Assembly (NCBI GenBank): GCA_028821195.1
Contig: JAPPHB010000085.1
Span: forward strand, 66,580-130,579
Length of the DNA stretch: 64,000 bases
From: Gammaproteobacteria bacterium
GTDB taxonomy: Bacteria > Gemmatimonadota > Gemmatimonadetes > Longimicrobiales > Gaopeijiaceae
Reading direction: 5' to 3'
Below are positions 26,363-35,054 of the stretch, piece by piece. The translations under genes were made by a program, and so were the position numbers. How positions within the stretch are numbered: position 1 is the stretch's first letter; the number at the start of each line of letters is the position of its first letter. The notes under the pieces were generated by a model. The model was not told the origin of the DNA. It ran no database searches and saw only the letters and a list, made by a program, of their open reading frames with translations.

Positions 26363-27732
26363 TGACGAAGACGGAGCGACGGGCGATGAACGGAACCTGG
26401 ACACGGGCGGGCGGCACCACCTGCGCGGCACTGGCGCTGTGGCTGTTGGCGCCGGCGGCCGTCGTGGCCCAGGTGCGGATGACGGTGCCCCCGCAGGCCG
26501 AGCCGATGGCCTTGACCGGGGCAACCATCCATACGGTTACAAGCGGTGTCATCGAGAACGGGACGATCCTCTTCGAGAACGGGGTGATCACCGCGGTCGG
26601 CGCCGATCTGGAGATTCCGGAAGGCACCCGAGTGGTCGACGCGACCGGAAAGCACATCTACCCCGGGCTCATCGACGCCTACAGCACGGTGGGCATCGCA
26701 GAGATCGGGGCGGTCGGGGTGTCCAACGACATCAATGAACTGGGCGACTTCAACCCTAACGTGCGCGCGGATGTGGCAGTGAACGCCGAGAGCCGGCACA
26801 TCGGCACGACCCGTTCGGCCGGCGTGCTGACCACGCTCACGACCCCCGCCGGTGGCCTCGTCTCCGGCATGTCCTCGGCGATGGCCCTCGAGGGCTGGAG
26901 CTGGGAAGAGATGTCGATGCAGTCGGCCGCGGCGCTCAACGTGAACTGGCCCAACCCGAACCCCCGCCGCTTCGGTGGCTTCGGCGGCTTCGGCTTCGGT
27001 CAGCAGGAGGACCCGCCGAGCTACGAGGAGCAGGTCCAGCAACTCAAGAGCTTCTTCGCCGAGGCGCGGGCCTATCGGGACGCGGTGGCCGCCGGCGAGG
27101 AGGTGCGCAGCGACTCCCGCTATCTGGCGATGATGCCCGTCTTCGACGAGGAGCTCCCGGTGGTGGTCGCGGCCGACGGCGCGGCGCAGATCAACGACGC
27201 CGTCACCTGGGCGCAGGAGGAGAACCTCAGGATCGTCATCCGGGGCGGACGCGACGCCATACACGTGGCGGACCGCCTGGTCGCCGAGGACATCCCGGTC
27301 ATCCTGACATCGACGATGGCCGCCCCGGGCCGGGACTACGAGGGCTACGACGGAGCCTACTCGATGCCGGCGCGTCTGCACGATGCGGGTGTGCGCTTTG
27401 CGATCTCGGGCGGCTCGGGCTCGCTGTACTCGAACCGGCTGCCCTTCGAAGCCGGGGTCGCGGTTGCGTTCGGGCTTCCGGAGGACGAGGCGCTGAGGGC
27501 GGTGACCATCAATCCGGCCGAGTTCATGGGGCTGGACGACCGGGTCGGCTCCCTGGAGCCGGGCAAGCAGGCGACCTTCCTCATCACGACGGGCACGCCG
27601 CTCGACATGACCACCGACATCGAGCAGGCCTACATCCAGGGCCGCGAGCTCGACATGAACGACATCCAGAAGCACTTCTTCGAGAAGTACATGGAGAAGG
27701 TGAGGCAGTACATGCGGCGGGTGATCATGTAG
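26362..27732 (+). CDS. exported amidohydrolase-like protein lacking the first metal motif
   Basis: The 456-residue protein has a signal segment (CAALALWLLAPAAVVAQ), the N-terminal beta-sandwich of amidohydrolases (LTGATIHTVTSGVIENGTIL) and the closing GSLEPGKQATFLIT. However, the HxH motif that should follow the first strand reads IDAYSTVG, and later metal histidines are not obvious. It may be catalytically inactive and form a heteromer with the preceding enzyme, to which it is translationally coupled (TGATG). A glycine/phenylalanine-rich loop (FGGFGGFGFG) is present near residue 205. Pairs of an active and a degenerate amidohydrolase recur in this phylum; a regulatory or structural role is inferred. 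Confidence 0.85.
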   Translation: MTKTERRAMNGTWTRAGGTTCAALALWLLAPAAVVAQVRMTVPPQAEPMALTGATIHTVTSGVIENGTILFENGVITAVGADLEIPEGTRVVDATGKHIYPGLIDAYSTVGIAEIGAVGVSNDINELGDFNPNVRADVAVNAESRHIGTTRSAGVLTTLTTPAGGLVSGMSSAMALEGWSWEEMSMQSAAALNVNWPNPNPRRFGGFGGFGFGQQEDPPSYEEQVQQLKSFFAEARAYRDAVAAGEEVRSDSRYLAMMPVFDEELPVVVAADGAAQINDAVTWAQEENLRIVIRGGRDAIHVADRLVAEDIPVILTSTMAAPGRDYEGYDGAYSMPARLHDAGVRFAISGGSGSLYSNRLPFEAGVAVAFGLPEDEALRAVTINPAEFMGLDDRVGSLEPGKQATFLITTGTPLDMTTDIEQAYIQGRELDMNDIQKHFFEKYMEKVRQYMRRVIM

Positions 27733-27781
27733 CCTCGAACTGCCGGGCTTGCCCGGCGTTCCCAATCACGGATCCGCACCC

Positions 27782-28376
27782 ATGACCACTACGCGCCCAC
27801 GTCCTCCAGGCCGCCCCTTCTCACTGGCCCGGCCAACCACCCTGGTCCTGGTGACCGGGGTGGTGGCTGCCTGGGCCCCGAGCCCCGCCAGCGCCCAGCA
27901 ACCCGCCGCCGACCCGGCGGACGTCGCGTCCATCGATGCCATCATCACGGCCGTCTACGACGTCATCTCCGGCGACGCGGGCGTGGCGCGCGACTGGGAC
28001 CGCTTCCGTTCGCTGTTCGTGCCGGGCGCGACCCTCAGCCCGGTGGGACGTCCCGGCGGCGGGTCCACCTGGGCGCGCAGGGTGATCACCCCGGACGAGT
28101 ACGCGGAGGTGGCCGGCGCGTCGCTCGAGGCCAACGGCTTTCCACGAGGTGGAGATCCACCGGGTGACCGAGGAGTACGGCGTCATCGCGCACGCGTTCA
28201 GCACCTACGAGTCGCGCCGGAGCGCGAGCGACCCGGAGCCGTTCACGCGCGGCATCAATTCGATTCAGCTGATGAACGACGGGTCGCGCTGGTGGGTGGT
28301 GTCGATCTTCTGGCTCGGCGAGGGCCCCGACCACCCGCTTCCGGCGAAGTACCTTCCGGGGGGTGGCGGCGGCTGA
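27782..28376 (+). pseudogene. exported NTF2-like protein, disrupted by a one-base frameshift
   Basis: From ATG 27782 a signal-peptide protein (LVTGVVAAWAPSPASAQQ) is read, then an NTF2/SnoaL-like start (DAIITAVYDVISGDAGVARDWDR). At TTT 28139-28141 the frame must shift by one base to continue as HEVEIHRVTEEYGVIAHAFSTYES and SIQLMNDGSRWWVVSIFW, the expected second half, ending at 28376. Without the shift the frame runs to 28396 in nonsense sequence. Fixing one T restores a protein of about 197 residues. This may be a real null allele or a homopolymer assembly error; the split subtilase at 8594 has the same kind of defect. Confidence 0.8.
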
Positions 28377-28428
28377 CCCGGGCATCGCCTTGTTGACGCC
28401 CCGCCGCTCTCCGGCGCACATTGCACTT

Positions 28429-28860
28429 ATGCGCCGCACCGTAGCCGTATTCGCCCTCGCGGCCCTGTCGTGGTCCCAGCTGGTCGCGCTCCGTTGCGAC
28501 ATGGGTGCGTCCGCGCCCATGTTCGACGCCGCCCCGCGCACCTTCGCTTCCGTGCACGCGGCCGGCGACCTCGACCGCCACGCGAGCGGTCCGACCCACC
28601 AGCCCGCCCCGCCCCCCACCGGCCACGACCACGTCCGCGCCGAGGGGACGCCGGCGCCCCCGCACGGGGAGCGCCACGGCGACGCCGGCGGGTGCCTCAT
28701 GATCCTGGCGGCCTGCGGGGCCGCCTCCGCGCGGACCGTGCAAACGGCCATCCTGGTGCGCTTCCCGGCCGTCTCCGTTCGGGCGAATCTCGACATCTCG
28801 CCCATCCCGGTCGCGGTCTCAATGGGCGTCGAAACCCCTCCTCCCCGCCACCACGCCTGA
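28429..28860 (+). CDS. small His- and Pro-rich exported protein ahead of the Cus operon
   Basis: The 143-residue protein starts MRRTVAVFALAALSWSQ, a probable signal peptide. The middle is rich in His, Pro and Asp (THQPAPPPTGHDHV, PPHGERHGD), and four cysteines are spread along it (LRCDMG, GGCLMILAACG). His/Met/Cys-rich periplasmic proteins are common next to copper efflux operons, where they carry or sense metal, and the Cus-type operon begins 200 bases downstream on the same strand. I do not recognise a named family. A metal-binding role is inferred from composition and position only. Confidence 0.65.
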   Translation: MRRTVAVFALAALSWSQLVALRCDMGASAPMFDAAPRTFASVHAAGDLDRHASGPTHQPAPPPTGHDHVRAEGTPAPPHGERHGDAGGCLMILAACGAASARTVQTAILVRFPAVSVRANLDISPIPVAVSMGVETPPPRHHA

Positions 28861-29060
28861 CCGTCCGCGCTCCGACTCGGGGCGCAACCCGTGAAGGCTC
28901 CCTGACTGGCACACGCGTCTCCGCACCCGGAGGCGGCACTTCCGGCAGTCGGACGAAGGCTCGTCAGGCGTGAAGCCTGTCCCGGATTGCATCGGGACGG
29001 CCGCCGCGCACCCGGGCATCCCCTCACGGGACGTATCGACATCCTCACGGCGAGGTGCAC

Positions 29061-30401
29061 ATGTATATCCGGATCCCGGCGGTCGCGCTGGTGATCGCAC
29101 TCTCGGGCTCCCTGGGCCCGGCGGGCGCCACGGCGCAGTCGCCGGCCTATGCGAACAACGGCGACCCGACGCTGGCCGCGCTCATCGCGGAAGCGCTGGA
29201 GGGCAACCCGCGTGTACGCGGCGCACTCTCGGACGTGCTGGCCGCGCGCGCCCGCGTCCCGCAGGCGGCGACCCTCCCGAACCCCATGGTTGCCTTCACG
29301 CAGCACCTCCGGGGTCCCCAGACCCGGGTCGGGCCGCAGACGTCCGGCGTGTCGCTCAGCCAGGCATTCCCCTGGTTCGGAACGCTCTCGGACCGAAGGG
29401 ACATCGCGGCGGCCGAGGCCGAGAGTCGCGGGGAGACCTACAGGGAGCAGGCGGCCGAAGTGGTGCGGCAGGTCAAGCTGGCCTACTACGACCTCGCCTA
29501 CCTCGATGAAGCGCTTCGCATCACCGGAGAGGAAGAACAGCTCCTCCTCCACTACGAGGCGCTCGCCCAGGCGCGCTACTCGCAGGGCTTCGGTCAGCAG
29601 CAGGCCGTCCTCAAGCTCCAGGCGGAGGTCACGCGTGTTCTGAGCCGCCAGCAGGAACTCCTGCAGCAGCGGACCGACTTCGAGGCCGCGCTCAACATCC
29701 TCGCGAATCGGCCTGTGGACGCCCCCATCTCGACCATCGAAATCAGCGAACGCCCGCTTGCCAGCGTTGACGACGAGCGGTTGCGCACAGCCGGGCTCGA
29801 CGCCAGGCCGGAGGTGAGATCGGCCCGGCTGCGGATCGAGAACAGCGAGCGAGCCGTCCGCCTTGCAGGTCGACGCTACCGGCCCGACTTCTCCATCGGC
29901 CTCGCCTGGGGCAGCGTTCTCGACCGGCGCGACGACGCGGGCCGCAGCGATCCGCCTCCGGACAACGGACGCGACACCTACAGTCTCACCCTCGGCGCCA
30001 GCATTCCGGTCTTCCGGTCCAGCTACGACGCCGGCATGCGCGAAGCCGCCGCGAGTCTCACCGCGGCCGAGGAAGCTTACCGTGACGCGGTAAACGGGGT
30101 GGCGCTCGCCGTCCGTTCGACCGCGTTCCGCCTGACCACCATCGAAGGGCAGTTGGCCCTCTTCGAGCGCGCGCTGCTCCCGCAGGCGGAGCAGGCCCTG
30201 CGCGCCACCGAGGAGGCGTATTCGGCCGGAGTCACGGGCGTGCTCGAGTTGCTGGACAGCGAGGCGGTCCTGCTGGATGTCCGCCTGGGCCTCGCGCGCA
30301 TGCGCGCCGACTACATGAAGGCGCTGGCCGACATGGAACGAGCCATCGGCTCGGCTTTTCCGGAGGAGCAACCGTCATCTCCGGGGGAGGAGGGATCATG
30401 A
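29061..30401 (+). CDS. cusC: TolC-family outer membrane channel of a Cus-type efflux system
   Basis: The start at 29061 (MYIRIPAVALVIALSGS) gives 446 residues with a signal peptide. The two repeated OEP helices/strands of the TolC family are visible (LIAEALEGNPRVRGALSDVL and the second-half YDAGMREAAASLTAAEEAYR), ending in a helical tail. It forms the outer-membrane duct for the adaptor and pump encoded immediately downstream. The stop overlaps the adaptor start by four bases (ATGA), so expression is coupled. No lipobox is evident, unlike E. coli CusC. Confidence 0.9.
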   Translation: MYIRIPAVALVIALSGSLGPAGATAQSPAYANNGDPTLAALIAEALEGNPRVRGALSDVLAARARVPQAATLPNPMVAFTQHLRGPQTRVGPQTSGVSLSQAFPWFGTLSDRRDIAAAEAESRGETYREQAAEVVRQVKLAYYDLAYLDEALRITGEEEQLLLHYEALAQARYSQGFGQQQAVLKLQAEVTRVLSRQQELLQQRTDFEAALNILANRPVDAPISTIEISERPLASVDDERLRTAGLDARPEVRSARLRIENSERAVRLAGRRYRPDFSIGLAWGSVLDRRDDAGRSDPPPDNGRDTYSLTLGASIPVFRSSYDAGMREAAASLTAAEEAYRDAVNGVALAVRSTAFRLTTIEGQLALFERALLPQAEQALRATEEAYSAGVTGVLELLDSEAVLLDVRLGLARMRADYMKALADMERAIGSAFPEEQPSSPGEEGS

Positions 30402-31819
30402 GGAACACGAAGAGACTTCAGTTTGCGGCGGTCGTGGCGCTGGGTGTCGTCATCGGCGCCGGAGGAGCGCTGTTGCTGATGCGCATCCTGCCAGGGGAGT
30501 CCACGAACGAGATGTCGGCCGGAGGCGGCGAAAGCGGAGCCGTCGCACGCGGCGGACAGGCCGCGGGCGCGGGCGAACGCAGGATCCTCTACTGGCGGGC
30601 GCCCATGGATCCGAACTACACCTCCGACCGCCCGGGCAAGTCCCCGATGGGGATGGATCTGGTTCCGGTCTATGCGGACGAGGGTCTGGCGGACGGCCAG
30701 GTCCGGGTGAGTCCGAGCTTCCTGCAGAACTTCGCCGTGCGCACGGCCGAAGTGCATCGCGGCGCGCTCCCCGTCCTGATCCGCACGGTCGGCATCCTGG
30801 CGCACAACGAGGAGCGGGTGGTCTCGGTCCAGACCAAGTACGAAGGCTGGATCGAGCAGGCCAGCGTGAACAACGTGGGCGAGACGGTCGACAGGGGCGA
30901 TGCGCTCTTCGAGATCTACAGCCCGGAGCTGGTCTCGACGCAGCGCGAGTTCATCGGGGCGATGGAGTACGTCGGCCGCCTGCGGGAGGGCGGAGCCTAT
31001 CCGGAAGCCATCGAGCGCGCGCAGTCGCTCCTGGAGGCGACCCGGGAACGCCTGCTCTACTGGGACATGACCGAGGCGCAGATCGACGCGCTCGCCGAGT
31101 CGGGGGCGGTCGCGCGCACAGTCCGGGTCTTCTCGCCCGCCACCGGCTTCATCGTCGAGAAGATGGGCGACTCGATGGAAGGGTTGCGGATCTCGCCCGG
31201 GATGACGGTCCTGAAGATCGCAGACCACTCGACGCTCTGGGCCGAGACCGAGTTCTACGAGGACGATCTGAGGCACGTAACCGAAGGCGAGGCCGTGGAG
31301 ATCGAGGCGGACGCGTTCCCGGGCCAGCGCTGGGACGGGCGCATCCTCTTCTTTCGTCCCGCGGTGAACACTCAGACGCGGACGCTCACGGCGTTCGTGG
31401 AGGTGGCCAACGCCGACCTGCGGCTCCGGCCCGGGATGTACGTCGACGTGACGGCGCGGGCCAGCGGCGCGTCCGACGCCGTGATGGTGGCGGCCGAGGC
31501 GGTGCTGCACAGCGGAACCCGCGCGGTGGTGATCGTGGCCAGGGGCGAGGGCGTGTTCGAGCCACGCGAGGTCGTGCTCGGAACCGAGAGCGAGGGCATG
31601 CAGGAGGTGACCTCCGGGCTGACCCCGGGTGAGCAGGTGCTCGTCTCGTCCCAGTTCCTCATCGACGCGGACGCCAACCTCAAGGCCGCCATCTCGCAAC
31701 TCCTGAGCGGCGCGGAATCCGGAGAGCCTCCTGCAGACGGCGAGATGCAGCACGGGGAGATGCCCGGGCCGCCTGGGACGATGCAGGGCGCGGCCTCCGG
31801 CATGCCGCCCGGCCGCTGA
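30398..31819 (+). CDS. cusB: Cus-type periplasmic adaptor with heavy-metal-binding domain
   Basis: The 473-residue protein has an N-terminal membrane anchor (FAAVVALGVVIGAGGALLLM) and then a heavy-metal-binding domain with the CusB-like YWRAPMDPNYTSDRPGKSPMG and MDLVPVY (about 64-92). The barrel-sandwich and beta-barrel domains follow (VQTKYEGWIEQASVNNVGE, TVRVFSPATGFIVEK). The C-terminal tail is Met/His/Pro-rich (MQHGEMPGPPGTMQG), which suits Cu(I)/Ag(I) capture. It links the inner-membrane pump to the TolC-like channel and hands metal to CusA. The operon order is channel, adaptor, pump. Confidence 0.92.
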   Translation: MRNTKRLQFAAVVALGVVIGAGGALLLMRILPGESTNEMSAGGGESGAVARGGQAAGAGERRILYWRAPMDPNYTSDRPGKSPMGMDLVPVYADEGLADGQVRVSPSFLQNFAVRTAEVHRGALPVLIRTVGILAHNEERVVSVQTKYEGWIEQASVNNVGETVDRGDALFEIYSPELVSTQREFIGAMEYVGRLREGGAYPEAIERAQSLLEATRERLLYWDMTEAQIDALAESGAVARTVRVFSPATGFIVEKMGDSMEGLRISPGMTVLKIADHSTLWAETEFYEDDLRHVTEGEAVEIEADAFPGQRWDGRILFFRPAVNTQTRTLTAFVEVANADLRLRPGMYVDVTARASGASDAVMVAAEAVLHSGTRAVVIVARGEGVFEPREVVLGTESEGMQEVTSGLTPGEQVLVSSQFLIDADANLKAAISQLLSGAESGEPPADGEMQHGEMPGPPGTMQGAASGMPPGR

Positions 31820-31831
31820 CGGAGGTCCTTC

Positions 31832-34800
31832 ATGTTCGCGCGCATCATCGACGGCTCCATCAGGAACCGGCCCCTGATCATCGTCGGCGCCCTCGCCGTC
31901 GTGGTCGCGGGCGTTTTCTCGCTGTCCCGCACGCCCATCGACGCGATTCCGGATCTCTCCGACGTCCAGGTCATCATCCAGACGGAGTATCCGGGCCAGG
32001 CGCCGCGCATCGTCGAGGATCAGGTCACGTACCCCGTCGCCACCCAGATGCTGGCGGCGCCGTTCGCCCAGGTGGTGCGCGGCTATTCGTTCTTCGGGGT
32101 GTCGTTCGTGTACGTGATCTTCGAGGAGGGAACCGACCTCTACTGGGCCAGAAGCCGGGTTCTGGAGTACCTGAACTCCCTCTCCGAGGAGCTGCCGCCG
32201 GGTATCACGCCCAGGCTCGGACCCGATGCCACCGGGGTCGGCTGGGCCTTCGTGTACGCGCTCCGGTCCGACCGCCACGACCTCGGGGAGCTGCGCTCGA
32301 TCCAGGACTGGTTCCTCAGGTATGAACTGACCGCGGTGCCCGGGGTCTCGGAAGTGGCCAGCGTGGGCGGGTTCGTGCGCCAGTACCAGATCACGGTCGA
32401 CCCGAACCGGCTGCGCGCGTACGACCTGTCCATCTCCGCCATCCGCTCCGCCATCCAGGAGAGCAACAGCGATGTCGGGGGCGGCCTCATCGAGGTCGCC
32501 GAACGCGAGTTCATGATCCGGGGCCTCGGCTACATTCGGTCGGTGGACGACATTCGCCGGATCGGTCTCGGCGTGAGCACGGACGGGACGCCGATCCTGC
32601 TCGAGGATGTGGCGCGCGTGAGCCTGGGGCCGGAAGGACGCCGCGGGCTGGCGGAGTGGAACGGGGAGGGGGAGACGGTGGGCGGCATCGTCGTGGTGCG
32701 GTCCGGCGCGGACACGCGGCGGGTGATCCGGGACGTGAAGGACAAGCTTGCCGAGATCACGCCGGGCTTGGCGGAGGGCGTCGAGATCGAAATGGCCTAC
32801 GACCGCAGCGCGCTGATTGACCGGGCGGTCGGGAGCATCCGCATGAGCCTCGCGCAGCAGCTCGTCATCGTCGGCCTGGTGTGCCTCGTCTTCCTCTTCC
32901 ACCTGCGCAGCGGGCTCGTGGCCGTCATCTCCCTGCCAGTGGGGATCCTGATGGCGCTGATCGTGGTGCGGATGCAGGGGCTGACGCTCAACATCATGTC
33001 CCTGGGCGGGATCGCCGTCGCGATCGGGACCATGGTGGACGCGGGGATCGTGATGGTCGAGAACGCCCACAGGCACCTCGCCCGCGACGGAGGCCGCAGG
33101 CCGCACTGGGAGATCGTCGCCTCGGCGGCGCGCGAGGTCGGTCCGTCGCTGTTCGTGGCGCTCCTGGTGATCACCGTGTCGTTCATGCCGGTCTTCACGC
33201 TCGAGGCGCAGGAGGGCCGGCTGTTCAAGCCGCTCGCCTTCACCAAGACCTACGCGATGGCGTCCGCGGCACTCCTGTCGGTCACGCTCATTCCGGTGCT
33301 GGTGGGCTATTGGGTGCGCGGGAGGATCCGCCGCCCGTCGAGCACCCCGCTGGGCCGGCAACTGGGCCGAACGTACTGGCCGGTTCTCGGGCTCGTGCTG
33401 CGTTTCCGCGGCTGGGTCCTCGCCGCTGCCGTGCTGGGACTGACTGCCACCATCGTGCCGCTGTCGCGCCTGGGGTCGGAGTTCATGCCCCCGCTGTGGG
33501 AGGGCGACCTGCTGTACATGCCCACCACCCTCCCCGGGGTCTCAATCACCGAGGCGCGCGAGATCCTGCAGCAGACGGACCGCATCATCTACACCTTTCC
33601 CGAGGTCCAGCACGTCTTCGGCAAGGTCGGGCGGGCGGAAACGGCAACCGATCCCGCGCCCCTGTCCATGCTCGAGACCACCATCGCGTTGAAGCCCCGC
33701 GGCGAATGGCGGCAGGGCATGACGCCCGAGAGACTCATCGAGGAGCTCGACGCGGCCCTGCAGATTCCGGGGCTGACCAACGCCTGGACCATGCCCATCC
33801 GGAGCCGGATCGACATGCTCTCGACCGGCATCCGCACGCCCGTGGGCATCAAGATCGCCGGTCCCGATCTGACCGAACTCGAGCGGCTGGGGCGCGAAAT
33901 CGAGGAGGTGCTGCGCGACGTTCCCGGGACCGCCAGCGTGTACGCGGACCGGGTGATGGGCGGCAACTACCTCGACTTCTCCATCGACCGCGAGGCGATC
34001 GCCCGCCACGGGCTGACCGTGCGCGACGTGCAGGAGGTCATCCGGACGGCGATCGGCGGAATGAACGTGACGACGACGGTCGAGGGCCTCACCCGCTATC
34101 CGGTCAACCTGCGCTACAGCCGGGAACTGCGGGACGATCTGCCCGCGTTGCGCGCCGTCCTGGTGACGACGCCACAGGGTCACCAGGTGCCGCTGGGACA
34201 GCTGGCCGGCATGGAATACGTGGTCGGTCCCCCGAGCATCAAGAGCGAGGGCGCCAAGCCCAACGCGTGGGTGTACGTCGACCTGCGCGACGTCGACATC
34301 GGTGGCTACGTGGAGGCCGCACGGGAGGCGGTGGCGGACGGGGTGGCGCTGCCGACGGGATACACGCTCGCGTGGAGCGGGCAATACGAGTATCTGGAGC
34401 GCGCCGAGCGGCGTCTCATGTACGTGATTCCGCTGACCCTCCTGCTGATCTTCGTCCTGATCTACCTGGCGAACCGGTCCGCGGCGGAGACCTGCCTCGT
34501 GCTGCTGGGCGTGCCGTTTGCGGTCGCCGGGTCGTTCTGGCTGCTCTACATCCTCGGCTACGACCTCAGCATCGCGGTCTGGATCGGGATCATCGCGCTG
34601 GCCGGCCTTTATGCCGAGACCGCGATCGTGTTTCTGCTCTACCTGAACATCTCGCTGCGCGACTATCGAGACCGTGGATTGCTGAGGGACCGCACCGCTC
34701 TGGCGCATGCGATTCGGAGCGGCTCCATCAAGCGGGTCCGGCCGATCATGATGACCATCGCGACCGATGTGCTTGGGCTGATGCCGATCATGTGGAGCGC

Positions 34801-34960
34801 GGGCGCGGGCGCCGATGTCATGAAGCGGATCGCGGCGCCCCTGGTCGGAGGGGTCGTGACATCGGGCGCCGTGGTGCTGCTGCTCTTCCCGGTAGTGTTC
34901 TACCTGTGGAAGGCACGGGGGCTGCCGGAGGGGCGGGCAGAGAGCAATCCCGCAGTCTGA
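31832..34960 (+). CDS. cusA: CusA-type Cu(I)/Ag(I) efflux RND pump
   Basis: The 1042-residue inner-membrane RND transporter resembles E. coli CusA along its full length (IPDLSDVQVIIQTEYPGQAP, IMSLGGIAVAIGTMVDAGIV). The three-methionine copper site of CusA (M573, M623, M672) is conserved at M563 (LLYMPTT), M613 (LSMLETT) and M662 (IDMLSTG), with identical spacing of 50 and 49 residues. This supports monovalent copper or silver as substrate rather than Zn/Co/Cd. Export is driven by proton import through the charged residues of TM4 (VDAGIVMVENAHRHL). The start is 12 bases after the adaptor stop. Confidence 0.95.
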   Translation: MFARIIDGSIRNRPLIIVGALAVVVAGVFSLSRTPIDAIPDLSDVQVIIQTEYPGQAPRIVEDQVTYPVATQMLAAPFAQVVRGYSFFGVSFVYVIFEEGTDLYWARSRVLEYLNSLSEELPPGITPRLGPDATGVGWAFVYALRSDRHDLGELRSIQDWFLRYELTAVPGVSEVASVGGFVRQYQITVDPNRLRAYDLSISAIRSAIQESNSDVGGGLIEVAEREFMIRGLGYIRSVDDIRRIGLGVSTDGTPILLEDVARVSLGPEGRRGLAEWNGEGETVGGIVVVRSGADTRRVIRDVKDKLAEITPGLAEGVEIEMAYDRSALIDRAVGSIRMSLAQQLVIVGLVCLVFLFHLRSGLVAVISLPVGILMALIVVRMQGLTLNIMSLGGIAVAIGTMVDAGIVMVENAHRHLARDGGRRPHWEIVASAAREVGPSLFVALLVITVSFMPVFTLEAQEGRLFKPLAFTKTYAMASAALLSVTLIPVLVGYWVRGRIRRPSSTPLGRQLGRTYWPVLGLVLRFRGWVLAAAVLGLTATIVPLSRLGSEFMPPLWEGDLLYMPTTLPGVSITEAREILQQTDRIIYTFPEVQHVFGKVGRAETATDPAPLSMLETTIALKPRGEWRQGMTPERLIEELDAALQIPGLTNAWTMPIRSRIDMLSTGIRTPVGIKIAGPDLTELERLGREIEEVLRDVPGTASVYADRVMGGNYLDFSIDREAIARHGLTVRDVQEVIRTAIGGMNVTTTVEGLTRYPVNLRYSRELRDDLPALRAVLVTTPQGHQVPLGQLAGMEYVVGPPSIKSEGAKPNAWVYVDLRDVDIGGYVEAAREAVADGVALPTGYTLAWSGQYEYLERAERRLMYVIPLTLLLIFVLIYLANRSAAETCLVLLGVPFAVAGSFWLLYILGYDLSIAVWIGIIALAGLYAETAIVFLLYLNISLRDYRDRGLLRDRTALAHAIRSGSIKRVRPIMMTIATDVLGLMPIMWSAGAGADVMKRIAAPLVGGVVTSGAVVLLLFPVVFYLWKARGLPEGRAESNPAV

Positions 34961-35054
34961 CGGCGGTGAGCCGCGGCGGGGTAGGCGCGCGGCGGGCGCG
35001 CAGATAGTGTAATCTTCAGTCTTGCCGCAGACCTGCCGGAAAACCCGCCTGCAT

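Noticed and set aside
23345..26524. Antisense open frame of more than 1000 codons opposite the double amidohydrolase
   Set aside because: No recognisable domain and biased composition. The plus-strand frame has a signal peptide and metal motifs.
30311..33361. Antisense open frame of about 1000 codons opposite cusB/cusA
   Set aside because: Its product is Arg/His/Asp-rich with no domain, and it runs exactly opposite well-supported genes; long antisense frames are expected at this GC content.
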